This document shows positions 48,920-58,016 of a DNA stretch of 64,000 nt, one piece after another. The notes under the pieces are model-generated. The model worked only from the letters and a program-made list of their open reading frames with translations, did no database searches and was not told where the DNA came from. Every line of letters starts with the position of its first letter. The first letter of the stretch is position 1. The stretch comes from CAVTWH01 sp963794685 (GTDB lineage: Bacteria; Actinomycetota; Actinomycetes; Mycobacteriales; Micromonosporaceae): contig CAWCFK010000004.1 of assembly GCA_963794685.1 (NCBI GenBank), positions 682,001 to 746,000 on the forward strand, given 5' to 3'. The position numbers and the translations under genes were made by a program.

Positions 48920-49333
48920 GTGACCGAGCGGACGCTGGTACTCATCAAACCCGACGCGGTGGCCCGGGGCCTGGTCGGCGAGATCCTCGGCCGGTTCGAG
49001 CGCAAGGGCCTGCAACTGGAGGCCCTGGTGCTGCGCACCATGTCGGCCGAGCTGGCCGACGCGCACTACGCCGAGCACGTCGACAAGGGCTTCTACCCGC
49101 CGCTCAAGGCCTTCATGACCAGCGGCCCGCTGATCGCCGCCATCCTGGTCGGGGACGAGGCGATCGACGTGGTCCGCACCCTGATCGGGGTCACCGACGG
49201 ACGCAAGGCAGCCGCCGGCACCGTCCGCGGCGACCTGTCCCTCTCCAACCGGGAGAACCTGGCACACGCCTCCGACTCGGCCGACAGCGCCAAGCGCGAG
49301 ATCGCTCTGTGGTTCCCTGAGCTGGCCGAATAG
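48920..49333 (+). CDS. ndk: Nucleoside diphosphate kinase
   Basis: 137 aa, GTG start. Canonical NDK: LIKPDAV at 9-15 (ATP-site Lys10), active-site phospho-His116 in NLAHASDS, and the C-terminal REIALWFPE. It transfers the gamma phosphate between nucleotides, supplying GTP, CTP, UTP and dNTPs. Monocistronic between the large VOC gene and the T-box-ileS unit. Confidence 0.96.
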   Translation: MTERTLVLIKPDAVARGLVGEILGRFERKGLQLEALVLRTMSAELADAHYAEHVDKGFYPPLKAFMTSGPLIAAILVGDEAIDVVRTLIGVTDGRKAAAGTVRGDLSLSNRENLAHASDSADSAKREIALWFPELAE

Positions 49334-49407
49334 CCGCGCGCCCGGGCCGCGGCAGCACCCGGCCCGGTAACTCGGCTGAGCGCGCCCGGGGTGGCGCGCT
49401 AGGCTGG

Positions 49408-49625
49408 GCAGCACAGGCATCGACCCGGCTATCACCGGCGAGCCTCCGGAAGAACAGGACCGCCCGGCCGGGTGGCCCCCAGTAGAACCGGACGGGATCG
49501 GCCCGTCACAGCCGTCCAACGAGCGGGCGACCGGCACCATCGGCCGCCAAGCGAGGTGGTACCGCGGGCGCAGTCACCAGAGCGTTCGTCCTCGCGTTGC
49601 AGAGCACATTGTGGCAACGCGAGGA
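49408..49625 (+). ncRNA. T-box riboswitch (ileS leader)
   Basis: The 302-nt gap before ileS contains the T-box consensus AGGTGGTACCGCGG (49554-49567), with GCGTTCGTCCTCGC (49581-49594) forming the complementary arm of the antisequestrator/sequestrator. Upstream is a short stem I with CTATCACCGGCGAGCCTCCGG, where ATC (about 49430) is the expected Ile specifier codon. No long U-tract follows, so control is probably at translation initiation, as known for actinobacterial ileS T-boxes: uncharged tRNA-Ile binding would free the ribosome site. Confidence 0.88.
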
Positions 49626-49635
49626 GAGAACCGAG

Positions 49636-52600
49636 ATGTACCCCAGGCACACGCCCGACGCGGCGGTACCCGCCAGCCCCGACCTGCCCCGGGTGGAGTC
49701 GGCGGTGCTGGAGTACTGGACCGCCGACAAGACCTTCCCCGCCAGCGTCGAAGCGCGCCGGCTGGCGCCCGACAGCGACGGGAACGAATTCGTCTTCTAC
49801 GACGGCCCGCCCTTCGCCAACGGCCTGCCGCACTACGGCCACCTGCTCACCGGGTACGTCAAGGACGTGGTGCCGCGCTACCAGACGATGCTCGGTCGCC
49901 GGGTCGAGCGCCGCTTCGGCTGGGACTGCCACGGCCTGCCCGCCGAAGTGGAGGCGGAGAAGCAGCTCGGCATCACCAGCAAGGCCGAGATCCTCGACCT
50001 GGGCGTGGCGAAGTTCAACGACGCCTGCCGGACCTCGGTGTTGCGCTACACCAGGGACTGGGAGCGCTACGTCACCCGGCAGGCCCGCTGGGTCGACTTC
50101 GCCAACGACTACAAGACCCTCGACACCGACTACATGGAGTCGGTGATGTGGGCCTTCAAGACCCTGTACGACAAGGGGCTGGTCTACGAGGGCTTCCGGG
50201 TGCTGGCCTACTGCTGGCGCTGCGAGACGCCGCTGTCCAACACCGAGACCCGGATGGACGACGTCTACTCCGACCGGACCGACCCGGCCGTCACGGTCGC
50301 CTTCCGGCTCACCGAAGGACTGCCGGACGCCCCGGACACCCCTACCGACCTGTGGGTGTGGACGACGACGCCGTGGACGCTGCCGTCCAACCTGGCGGTC
50401 GCCGTCGGGCCCGAGGTCGAGTACACGGTGCTGGAGAAGGCCGGTGCCCGGGTCGTCGTCGGTAGCTCGCGGCTCGGCGCGTACGCGAAGGAGCTCGCCG
50501 ACCACACTCCCGTCGGGTCGGTGACCGGGGCACAGCTCGCCGGGCACTCGTACACCCCGATGTTCGACTTCCTCGTCGACCAGGCCGGGGAGAAGGCATT
50601 CCACGTCTACCCGGCCGACTGGGTGACCACCGAGGACGGCACCGGGCTGGTGCACTGCGCGCCCGCCTTCGGTGAGGACGACCAGAACCTGTGCAACGCC
50701 AACGGCGTGCCGACCATCGTCACCGTGGACGACCACACCAAGTTCACCGCGCTCGTCGGAGACTACGAGGGCCTGCAGGTGTTCGAGGCGAACAAGCCGA
50801 TCCTGCGCGACCTCAAGGAGCGCGGCACGGTTGTCCGGCACGACTCCTACACGCACTCCTACCCGCACTGCTGGCGCTGCGCCACGCCGCTGGTCTACAA
50901 GGCGGTGTCGAGCTGGTTCGTGGCCGTCTCCACCTTCCGCGACCGGATGGGCGAGCTGAACCAGCAGATCAACTGGGTGCCCGAGCACGTGAAGGACGGC
51001 CAGTTCGGCAAGTGGCTGGCCGGCGCCCGGGACTGGTCGATCTCCCGCAACCGGTTCTGGGGCTCGCCGATCCCGGTGTGGAAGTCCGACGACCCGAACT
51101 ACCCGCGCGTCGACGTCTACGGCTCGCTCGCCCAGCTCGAAGCCGACTTCGGGGTGAAGGTCACCGACCTGCACCGGCCGTACGTGGACGAGCTGACCCG
51201 GCCCAACCCGGACGACCCGACCGGGCGTTCGGTGATGCGCCGCGTCCCGGAGGTGCTGGACTGCTGGTTCGAGTCCGGCTCGATGCCGTTCGCCCAGGTG
51301 CACTACCCGTTCGAGAACACCGCGTGGTTCGAGTCGCACTACCCCGGTGACTTCATCGTGGAGTACACCGGGCAGACCCGGGGCTGGTTCTACACCATGC
51401 ACGTGCTGGCTACCGCGCTGTTCGACCGGCCGGCGTTCCGCAACTGCGTGGTGCACGGCATCCTGCTCGGCGAGGACAACCGCAAGATGTCCAAGAGCCT
51501 GCGCAACTATCCCGACGTGTACGCGATGTTCGACTCCTACGGCGCGGACGCGATGCGCTGGATGCTGATGAGCAGCCCGGTGCTGCGCGGCGGGGACATG
51601 GCGGTCACCGAGACGGCGATCCGCGACGCCGTCCGCCAGGTGCTGCTGCCACTGTGGAACGTCTGGTACTTCTTCTCGCTCTACGCCAACGCGGAGAACT
51701 ACCAGGCCCGGCCGCGTACCGACTCGACCCACCTGCTCGACCGGTACGTGCTGGCCAAGACCCACTCGCTGGTCGCGGACGTGACCGCCCGGATGGACGC
51801 CTACGACCTGTCCGGCGCGTGCGCGGCCGTGCGCTCGTTCCTCGACGCGCTCACCAACTGGTACGTGCGCCGGTCGCGGGACCGGTTCTGGGCCGGTGAC
51901 CGGGATGCCTTCGACACCCTGGCCACCGTGCTGGAGACGGTATGCCGGGTGGTCGCCCCGCTGGCCCCGCTCACCGCCGAGGAGGTGTGGCGCGGGCTGA
52001 CCGGCGAGCGCTCGGTGCACCTGGCCGACTGGCCGACCGTCGACGCGCTGCCCGCCGACGACGCCCTGGTCGCCCAGATGGACGCCGTCCGGGACGTCTG
52101 CTCGGCGGCGCTGTCCCTGCGCAAGGCGAAGGGGCTGCGGGTCCGGCTGCCACTGGCCTCGTTGACCGTGGCCAGCCCGGCCGCCGCCGACCTGGAGCCG
52201 TATGCGGCACTGGTGGCCGACGAGGTCAACGTGAAGGCGGTGCACTTCGCCGCCGACCTGTCCGGCTACTGCGAGCAGGTGCTCACCGTGGTGCCGCGGG
52301 CGCTCGGCCCCCGCCTCGGCGGCGCGGTGCAGGCCGTGATCAAGGCGGTGAAGGCCGGTGACTGGTCGCTGCACGACGGCGCGCCGGTGGCCGGCGGGGT
52401 GGAGTTGCTGCCCGGCGAGTACGAGTTGAAGTTGGTGGCCGCCGACCCCGGCCAGTCCGCGCCGCTGCCCGGCGGCGAGGGCGTGGTCGTGCTGGACACC
52501 ACCCTCACCCCGGAACTGGTCGCCGAGGGACTGGCCCGGGACGTGGTCCGGGCCGTGCAGCAGGCCCGCCGGGAAGCCGGCCTGGACGTCGCCGACCGGA

Positions 52601-52782
52601 TCACCGTGCTGGTCGAGGCCGGCCCGGCGGTGGCCGACGCGGTCACCGCGCACAACGGGTTCATCGCCGGGGAAACCCTGGCCGAGCGGGTCGAACTCGG
52701 CTCGGTCACGGCCGCGGTCAACCCGTTCGTCGGGGAGGCAGGCGAGGGCGAGCCGGTGCGGGTCGCGGTCGCCAGAATCTGA
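49636..52782 (+). CDS. ileS: Isoleucyl-tRNA synthetase (large, eukaryote-like type)
   Basis: 1048 aa from the ATG at 49636, selected by GAGGAG 8 nt upstream; an in-frame TTG at 49597 lies in the T-box. HIGH motif as HYGH in GLPHYGHLLTG, editing domain with TTTPWTLPSNLAVAVGP, ISRNRFWGSPIPVW, and KMSKS in NRKMSKSLRNYP. The length and sequence style are of the second IleRS type (eukaryote-like, shared by mycobacteria), which is generally less sensitive to mupirocin. Expression is controlled by the T-box upstream. Confidence 0.96.
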   Translation: MYPRHTPDAAVPASPDLPRVESAVLEYWTADKTFPASVEARRLAPDSDGNEFVFYDGPPFANGLPHYGHLLTGYVKDVVPRYQTMLGRRVERRFGWDCHGLPAEVEAEKQLGITSKAEILDLGVAKFNDACRTSVLRYTRDWERYVTRQARWVDFANDYKTLDTDYMESVMWAFKTLYDKGLVYEGFRVLAYCWRCETPLSNTETRMDDVYSDRTDPAVTVAFRLTEGLPDAPDTPTDLWVWTTTPWTLPSNLAVAVGPEVEYTVLEKAGARVVVGSSRLGAYAKELADHTPVGSVTGAQLAGHSYTPMFDFLVDQAGEKAFHVYPADWVTTEDGTGLVHCAPAFGEDDQNLCNANGVPTIVTVDDHTKFTALVGDYEGLQVFEANKPILRDLKERGTVVRHDSYTHSYPHCWRCATPLVYKAVSSWFVAVSTFRDRMGELNQQINWVPEHVKDGQFGKWLAGARDWSISRNRFWGSPIPVWKSDDPNYPRVDVYGSLAQLEADFGVKVTDLHRPYVDELTRPNPDDPTGRSVMRRVPEVLDCWFESGSMPFAQVHYPFENTAWFESHYPGDFIVEYTGQTRGWFYTMHVLATALFDRPAFRNCVVHGILLGEDNRKMSKSLRNYPDVYAMFDSYGADAMRWMLMSSPVLRGGDMAVTETAIRDAVRQVLLPLWNVWYFFSLYANAENYQARPRTDSTHLLDRYVLAKTHSLVADVTARMDAYDLSGACAAVRSFLDALTNWYVRRSRDRFWAGDRDAFDTLATVLETVCRVVAPLAPLTAEEVWRGLTGERSVHLADWPTVDALPADDALVAQMDAVRDVCSAALSLRKAKGLRVRLPLASLTVASPAAADLEPYAALVADEVNVKAVHFAADLSGYCEQVLTVVPRALGPRLGGAVQAVIKAVKAGDWSLHDGAPVAGGVELLPGEYELKLVAADPGQSAPLPGGEGVVVLDTTLTPELVAEGLARDVVRAVQQARREAGLDVADRITVLVEAGPAVADAVTAHNGFIAGETLAERVELGSVTAAVNPFVGEAGEGEPVRVAVARI

Positions 52783-52922
52783 CCGGGGGTACGCGCTCGG
52801 CGCACCGGATCACGGGCGGTCACCCGCTCGGGTCCGGTGCGCCGCGTACCGGGGCGGCGCGCAGCCCGGCTGGGCAGGTCAGATACCGTGGACGCGGAGA
52901 CCTGGCACTTTCGGAGGACCGC

Positions 52923-53606
52923 TTGTCCGCGCTCTACACGCTTGGCCGCTTCACGCTGGCGCCCACTATCCGGGGGCTGTTCCGACCGTGGACTGAAGGG
53001 CTGGAGCACATCCCCGAGGAGGGGCCGGCGATCCTCGCCAGCAACCACCTGTCCGTCGCGGACTCGATCTTCCTGCCCTGCATCGTCCCGCGCACCATCA
53101 ACTTCTGGGCCAAGCAGGAGTACTTCGCGGGCCGGGGTGTCAAAGGCAAGTTCACCGCCGCGGTATTCAAGGGCATCGGGCAGATTCCGGTGGACCGGGG
53201 CAACGGGCACGCCGCGATGGCCGCCATGGAGGTCGCCCTGGACGTGCTGGCGGCCGGCGGGCTGTTCGGCATCTACCCCGAGGGCACCCGCTCGCCCGAC
53301 GGCAAACTGCACCGGGGCCACACCGGCATCGCCCGTATCGTGCTGGAAGCCAAGGTGCCGGTGATCCCGGTGGCGATGATGGGCACCGACAAGGTCCAGC
53401 CGATCGGCTCCAGAATGCCCAAGCTCGGCCACGCCATCGGCGTGCGGGTCGGCGAGCCACTGGACTACTCGGCGTACACCGTGGGGCCGCGTAACCCGAA
53501 GATGCTGCGCGAGATCACCGACGACATCATGCGGCACATCCAGCGACTCTCCAGCCAGGAGTACGTGGACCGGTACGCCTCCCGGGACAAGGGCGCCGCC
53601 ACCTGA
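52923..53606 (+). CDS. plsC: 1-acyl-sn-glycerol-3-phosphate acyltransferase-like protein
   Basis: 227 aa, TTG start with GGAGG 5-6 nt upstream. LPLAT/PlsC family: motif I NHLSVADS (41-48; His42, Asp47), motif II region INFWAKQEYF, motif III PEGTRS (119-124) and motif IV VPVIPVAM. Acylates lysophosphatidate or a related lipid at the membrane. A fragment resembling its last 14 codons recurs at 54853-54900, between the first two lipoprotein genes. Confidence 0.9.
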   Translation: MSALYTLGRFTLAPTIRGLFRPWTEGLEHIPEEGPAILASNHLSVADSIFLPCIVPRTINFWAKQEYFAGRGVKGKFTAAVFKGIGQIPVDRGNGHAAMAAMEVALDVLAAGGLFGIYPEGTRSPDGKLHRGHTGIARIVLEAKVPVIPVAMMGTDKVQPIGSRMPKLGHAIGVRVGEPLDYSAYTVGPRNPKMLREITDDIMRHIQRLSSQEYVDRYASRDKGAAT

Positions 53607-53700
53607 CCCGGCCGGCGCTGACCCGGCTGTACGGGGCAGCAGGGGACGAGCGGGACTTCTAGGCTGCTCGGTGGCCTTCCCGCCCGATCAGGAGCACCCG

Positions 53701-54834
53701 GTGACCTCTGCGCGCGTACCCCGTCCACTGTCCGTGCTGCTCGTGGCCCTGACGGCGGCTGCTGCCCTGGCGGCGTGCGGCCCGGCAGCGGCCACCGATC
53801 CGGCGGCCGGCGACGCGTCCCCCACGGCGTCGGCCGGTGCCGTCGCGGACGCCCGGTTCGTCGCCACCGGCCACGCCCGCACCGCCCGCGCCGCCCTGGA
53901 TTCGCTGCACTGGAGCAGTTTCGACCCGGCCGCCGCCTACCTGCGTGGCCCGCACTTCGCGCTCCGGCTGGCCGGCGTCGCGACCGTGCCGGAGCTGTCG
54001 CCGGAACTGCTGGACGCCTGCGGAATCACCGCCGTGCAACTCCCCGACGGCACCAAGCTGCCGGCCGGGCAGGGTCTGCGCGCCGCCCCCGGAGCTGAGT
54101 TCCTGCTCACCCGGGCGGTCAACGCCGGCTTCTCGCACTTCAGCGACAACACCCCGGCCGGGTTTGCGGTGGTGGTCGACGGCGCGTCCCGTCCGCTGGC
54201 CGCGACCAGCCTCGGCGCCGACCAGATCGTGCTGGCCAGCGTGCCGATCGGCAGCAAGGTGCAGCTCGCGGTCGCGGACGCGCAGCGCACCCAGACCATC
54301 GATCTGCGTACCGGCACGGCCGGCGGCCGGGTACCCCTGGAGTACCCGGAGCGGGGCGCCGGCGTGTCCAGCCTCGGCGACCTCTTCCTCCCCGAGGTGT
54401 CGGCCGCCCAGGCCGATCAGGCGATGGCCGGCTACACCCTGGACGTCACGGTCACCCTGCTGCCGTGGACGCCGGAGAAGGGCTGGGCGCCGGCCGGGCA
54501 CGGCTGGCTGGAGGTCGCGGTCAGCTCCGTCCTGACGGTGCGTGGCGAGGTCAAGCTGGATCTCGGTAGGAGCCTGACGCTGCGGACCACGGGCGGGCAC
54601 ACCGTGCCGCTCACCGGCACGCTGGACATCAAGACCGCGGGCGAGATGATCAAGGAAGGGCCCAGCCTGACCGAGGCGGTGGACGTGCCCGCCGACACCA
54701 CCGGCCTCACCGTCACCCTCTTCACCCACGGCGCCGTGCTCACCACCGGGGGGAAGCCCGGCGACTACCGGCGCTACGCCAACAAGCACTCGACGGCCAC
54801 CCTCACCCTGGCCCCGGTGCAGCAGCAGGGTTGA
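53701..54834 (+). CDS. Tandem lipoprotein paralogue 1 (unknown function)
   Basis: 377 aa from the GTG at 53701 (CAGGAG upstream). Signal peptide with lipobox LAAC (Cys about 25), so a membrane-anchored lipoprotein. The mature part is beta-rich. It shares with the next two genes an ordered set of motifs: YLRGPHFALRLAG, PELLDACG, TIDLRTG, VPLEYPERG, LLPWTPEKGWAPAGHGWLE, VKLDLGRSLTLR and VDVPADTTGLTVTL. No enzyme signature is seen. Probably a cell-surface binding or structural protein. It is near the prepilin peptidase and pilus genes, so a surface role is possible (inferred). Confidence 0.75.
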   Translation: MTSARVPRPLSVLLVALTAAAALAACGPAAATDPAAGDASPTASAGAVADARFVATGHARTARAALDSLHWSSFDPAAAYLRGPHFALRLAGVATVPELSPELLDACGITAVQLPDGTKLPAGQGLRAAPGAEFLLTRAVNAGFSHFSDNTPAGFAVVVDGASRPLAATSLGADQIVLASVPIGSKVQLAVADAQRTQTIDLRTGTAGGRVPLEYPERGAGVSSLGDLFLPEVSAAQADQAMAGYTLDVTVTLLPWTPEKGWAPAGHGWLEVAVSSVLTVRGEVKLDLGRSLTLRTTGGHTVPLTGTLDIKTAGEMIKEGPSLTEAVDVPADTTGLTVTLFTHGAVLTTGGKPGDYRRYANKHSTATLTLAPVQQQG

Positions 54835-54852
54835 CGGTCCGGACCGGAAGCC

Positions 54853-54900
54853 GGTTACGTGGAGCGGTACGCCGCCCGGGGCAAGGGCGACAAGGGCTGA
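54853..54900 (+). pseudogene. plsC 3'-end fragment between lipoprotein genes
   Basis: Reads YVERYAARGKGDKG-stop, matching the end of PlsC (YVDRYASRDKGAAT-stop at about 53563-53606). About 36 of 45 bases agree. It has no upstream gene body. The best explanation is a tandem duplication of a unit containing the plsC tail and the following lipoprotein gene. Confidence 0.75.
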
Positions 54901-54967
54901 AGCGGGACAGCGGGCGGGCTGACTGCGCCCTATGCTCGCAGAGCCGCTTTGCCCTCAGGAGTTCCCG

Positions 54968-56056
54968 GTGACCACTATGCGCGTTCCGCGCCTGCTTGCC
55001 CTGCTCGTTGTCGTCCCGGTGGCGGCCGGCTGCGTTTCCCGGTCCGCGCTGCACCCGACCGGCGGGTCGACGGGCAGGTCGTCCGGGCTGATCTCGGTGC
55101 CCGCGCCCGCCGAGCTGGCAATCGCGGTCAGCGGCGGCGGTGACAAGGTCGCCGCGGACACCTGGAAAGCCTTTCCCGCCGATGCCTCGCTGCGCGGTCC
55201 GCACTTCACCGTGCGGGTCGCCGGCTCGGCCGTGCTGACCGAGGTCACCGGGGAACTGCTGCGCAACAGCGAGATGAGAGTGCCGGACCTGCCCGGCAGT
55301 GGTGAACTGTCGACCACCCAGGCGCTGCGCCCCGCCAAGGGATACGAACTGCTGCTGGCTCCGCTGATCACCGACGGCAGAACCGCGTACGACGACGACG
55401 CCCAGGTCAGCTACGCGGTGCTCGCGGACGGCGTCAGCCACCCGATCACGGCCGGGCCGGCGGTAGTGGGCCGGGCGGTGCTGGCCAGCGTGCCGGTCGG
55501 GGCGCCGGCGCTGCTGGCGGTCACCGACGCCGGCCGGACCCAGACCCTCGACCTGCGTACCGGCGTCCGCGCGCAGACCGTGCCATTGGAGTACCCGGAG
55601 CGCGACGGCATCAGCGACGGCATGCAGGACCTCTTCCTCCCGGGTACCAAGGCGGCCAATGTCTCCACCGCCGACGCGTACTACGGCCTCTCGGTGCACG
55701 CCCGGCTGCTGCCGTGGAGTCCGGGCAAGGGTTGGGCGCCGGACGGCCAGGGCTGGCTGGAGCTGGACATCGAGTCGACGCTCGGAGTGCAGGGCCACAT
55801 CGTCGTAGACCTCGGCAAGAGCCTGACCATCCGTACCGGCGCCGGGCAGGCTGTTCCGGTCGCCGGCACGCTGGATCTCAAGTCACCGGACAAGGGGATG
55901 GCCCTCGTCAGCCTGGTGGTGGCCGTGCCGGCGGACACCACGAAGCTCACCCTCACCCTGCGGTCCAGCGCGACCGTGCGGACCACCAGTGGCTCGGCCG
56001 GTGCCTACACCCGGCTGGCCAGCTACCGTTCCAGCGGCACAGTGGAGTTGAAGTAA
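54968..56056 (+). CDS. Tandem lipoprotein paralogue 2 (unknown function)
   Basis: 362 aa from the GTG at 54968 (CAGGAG upstream). Lipobox VAAGC at about 19-23. It has the same motif series as its neighbours (SLRGPHFTVRVAG, TLDLRTG, VPLEYPERDG, LLPWSPGKGWAPDGQGWLELDI, VVDLGKSLTIR, VAVPADTTKLTLTL). It is the most diverged of the three in the N-terminal third. The next paralogue starts 2 nt after its stop, so copies 2 and 3 form an operon. Confidence 0.75.
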   Translation: MTTMRVPRLLALLVVVPVAAGCVSRSALHPTGGSTGRSSGLISVPAPAELAIAVSGGGDKVAADTWKAFPADASLRGPHFTVRVAGSAVLTEVTGELLRNSEMRVPDLPGSGELSTTQALRPAKGYELLLAPLITDGRTAYDDDAQVSYAVLADGVSHPITAGPAVVGRAVLASVPVGAPALLAVTDAGRTQTLDLRTGVRAQTVPLEYPERDGISDGMQDLFLPGTKAANVSTADAYYGLSVHARLLPWSPGKGWAPDGQGWLELDIESTLGVQGHIVVDLGKSLTIRTGAGQAVPVAGTLDLKSPDKGMALVSLVVAVPADTTKLTLTLRSSATVRTTSGSAGAYTRLASYRSSGTVELK

Positions 56057-56058
56057 CG

Positions 56059-57168
56059 GTGACCTCTGCGCGCGTACCCCGGCTGACCGCACTGACCGGC
56101 GTCCTCGCCGCGCTGGGCCTGGTGGCCGGCGGCTGCACCGCCGCCGGCAGCCACCCCACCGGTGGGCCTGCCTCGGCGTCCGTAACCGTCGCGGACGCCC
56201 AGTTCCTGGTCGCGTCCGGGGGTCCGGCCGAGGACCACGCCGCCCTGGACGCGCTCACCTGGACCCGGTTCGACCCGGCCGCCGCCTACCTGCGCGGCCC
56301 GCACTTCGCGCTGCGGGTGGCCGGCAGCGCCACCGTCGGGGAGCTGACCCCCGAGCTGCTCACCGCCTCCGGACTGTACCGGGTCACCCTGGCCGACGGC
56401 TCCCCGCTGCCGACCGGGCAGCCGCTGCGCGCCGCAACCGGCCAGGAGTTCCTGCTGATCAGGCTGACCGACGCCGGCTTCCCACACTTCCACGGGGTGA
56501 ATCCGAGCTACACGCTGGTGGTGGCCGGTCAGCCTCGGGCGGTGCGGGAACAGTACCTGTCCGGCGGTGCGGTACTGGTCGCCAGCGTGCCGGCCGGCAG
56601 CCCGGTCACCCTCGCGGTCGACGACAAGCAGCGGGTGCAGAGCGTGGACCTGCGTACCGGGGTGGCCGCCGACCGGGTGCCGCTGGAGTACCCGGAGCGT
56701 GGGGGCAAGGTCGACAGCCTCGGCGACATCTTCGACCCGCGGATCACGGCGGCCAAGGCCGACGACGGGCTGCCCTATTTCAGCGTGGACGTGAACGCGA
56801 CGCTGCTGCCGTGGACCGAGGCGAAGGGCTGGGCACCGGCCGGCCGGGGCTGGCTGGAACTCGTCGTGCAGGCCACCCTGCTGATCGGCTGCCACGTGAA
56901 ACTCGACCTCGGTCGCAGCCTGACGATCCGGGCCGGCGGGAAGGCCGTGCCGGTGTCCGGGACCCTCGACCTCAAGGGCACCTACCTCGGCAGCGACAGC
57001 GTGACCGTGGCGGTGGACGTGCCGGCCGGCACCACCAGCCTCACCGTCAGCCTCTCCACCCATGCCACCGTGACCACCACCGACGGCCAGCCGGCGGCCT
57101 ACGTGCGGTACGCCAACAAGAACTCCGCCGCCACGCTGACCCTGGCCCCGGTGGGCAAGCAGGGCTGA
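56059..57168 (+). CDS. Tandem lipoprotein paralogue 3 (unknown function)
   Basis: 369 aa from the GTG at 56059. Lipobox VAGGC at about 22-26. Its first bases repeat those of paralogue 1 exactly (23 nt), so it is a recent or gene-converted copy. It has the same motifs: YLRGPHFALRVAG, SVDLRTG, VPLEYPERG, LLPWTEAKGWAPAGRGWLELV, VKLDLGRSLTIR, VDVPAGTTSLTV. Only 17 nt separate its stop from the prepilin peptidase ATG, so it is probably co-transcribed with that gene. This links the lipoproteins to pilus biogenesis (inferred). Confidence 0.75.
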   Translation: MTSARVPRLTALTGVLAALGLVAGGCTAAGSHPTGGPASASVTVADAQFLVASGGPAEDHAALDALTWTRFDPAAAYLRGPHFALRVAGSATVGELTPELLTASGLYRVTLADGSPLPTGQPLRAATGQEFLLIRLTDAGFPHFHGVNPSYTLVVAGQPRAVREQYLSGGAVLVASVPAGSPVTLAVDDKQRVQSVDLRTGVAADRVPLEYPERGGKVDSLGDIFDPRITAAKADDGLPYFSVDVNATLLPWTEAKGWAPAGRGWLELVVQATLLIGCHVKLDLGRSLTIRAGGKAVPVSGTLDLKGTYLGSDSVTVAVDVPAGTTSLTVSLSTHATVTTTDGQPAAYVRYANKNSAATLTLAPVGKQG

Positions 57169-57185
57169 CCGGCGCCCGTGACAGC

Positions 57186-57977
57186 ATGGTCGGCGTGACA
57201 GCGCTGGTGCTCGCCTTCGTCGGACTCGTCGGCCTGGCCGTGGGCTCGTTCCTGAACGTGGTCGTCTACCGGGTACCCCGGGGCGAATCACTGCTGCACC
57301 CCGGCTCGCACTGCCCGTCCTGCGAGCACCCGATCCGGGAACGGCACAACGTCCCGGTGCTCGGCTGGCTGATCCTGCGCGGCCGGTGCGCCGACTGCGG
57401 CGCCCGGATCAGCCCCCGGTACCCGCTCGTCGAACTCGGTACCGGCGTCGCCTTCGTGCTCGTGGCAGCCCGGCTGCACCAGCTCGGGTTGGGCAGCGCC
57501 GCACCGGCGTGGCTGTGGTTCACCGCCGCCGGTATCGCGCTCGCGCTGATCGACCTGGACACCCACCGGCTACCCAACGCCATCGTGCTGCCGTCCTACC
57601 CGGTGCTCGCGGTGCTGCTCGCCGGATCCGCTGCCTACCAGCACGACTGGTGGTCGCTGGGCCGGGCGGCGATCGGCGGCGCGCTGCTGTTCGCCTTCTA
57701 CGGCACGCTGCGGGTACTCAAGCCGGCCGCGATGGGGTTCGGGGACGTGAAGCTGGCCGGGCTGGTGGGCGCGGTGCTCGGGTACCTGTCCTGGTGGACG
57801 CTGGTGTTCGGGGCGTTCTTCGGGTTCCTGCTCGGGGCCGTGCTCGGGGTGGCGCTGATCGCGGTCGGTCGGGCGGGCCGCAAGACCCAGGTACCCTTCG
57901 GCCCCTTCATGATCGCCGGCGCGCTGCTGGCGCTGTTCGTCGCCGCCCCGCTCTCGGGCCTCTACAGCTATCCGTAG
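57186..57977 (+). CDS. pilD: Type IV prepilin peptidase/N-methyltransferase
   Basis: 263 aa. N-terminal helix then a zinc-type tetracysteine region CPSC (43-46) and CADC (68-71), eight predicted helices, catalytic aspartates at LIDLDTHRLPN (Asp123/125) and GFGD (184-187). It cleaves the leader of prepilins and methylates the new N-terminal residue in the membrane. Two clear prepilins (GFTLVE and GETLVE) are encoded in the convergent operon, so it serves them. It is a GxGD protease, mechanistically related to the presenilin-like protein at 1227. Confidence 0.93.
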   Translation: MVGVTALVLAFVGLVGLAVGSFLNVVVYRVPRGESLLHPGSHCPSCEHPIRERHNVPVLGWLILRGRCADCGARISPRYPLVELGTGVAFVLVAARLHQLGLGSAAPAWLWFTAAGIALALIDLDTHRLPNAIVLPSYPVLAVLLAGSAAYQHDWWSLGRAAIGGALLFAFYGTLRVLKPAAMGFGDVKLAGLVGAVLGYLSWWTLVFGAFFGFLLGAVLGVALIAVGRAGRKTQVPFGPFMIAGALLALFVAAPLSGLYSYP

Positions 57978-58011
57978 TCGGGGGCGCCCGGTGCCGTCCG
58001 GACGCCCCCGA
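57978..58011. terminator. Bidirectional terminator between pilD and the pilus operon
   Basis: A TCGGGGGCG/CGCCCCCGA stem (9 bp, 16-nt loop) directly after the pilD stop and just before the corrected stop of the convergent PilX-like gene at 58017. Confidence 0.75.
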
Positions 58012-58016
58012 TCGGG

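Noticed and set aside
49432..52653. 1073-codon minus-strand frame opposite ileS
   Set aside because: High-GC antisense shadow; the plus strand encodes a complete IleRS with HIGH and KMSKS motifs and a T-box.
57907..58016. Extended C-terminus of the PilX-like protein overlapping pilD
   Set aside because: Out-of-frame, Arg-rich shadow sequence; a one-base correction gives a plausible end before the terminator.
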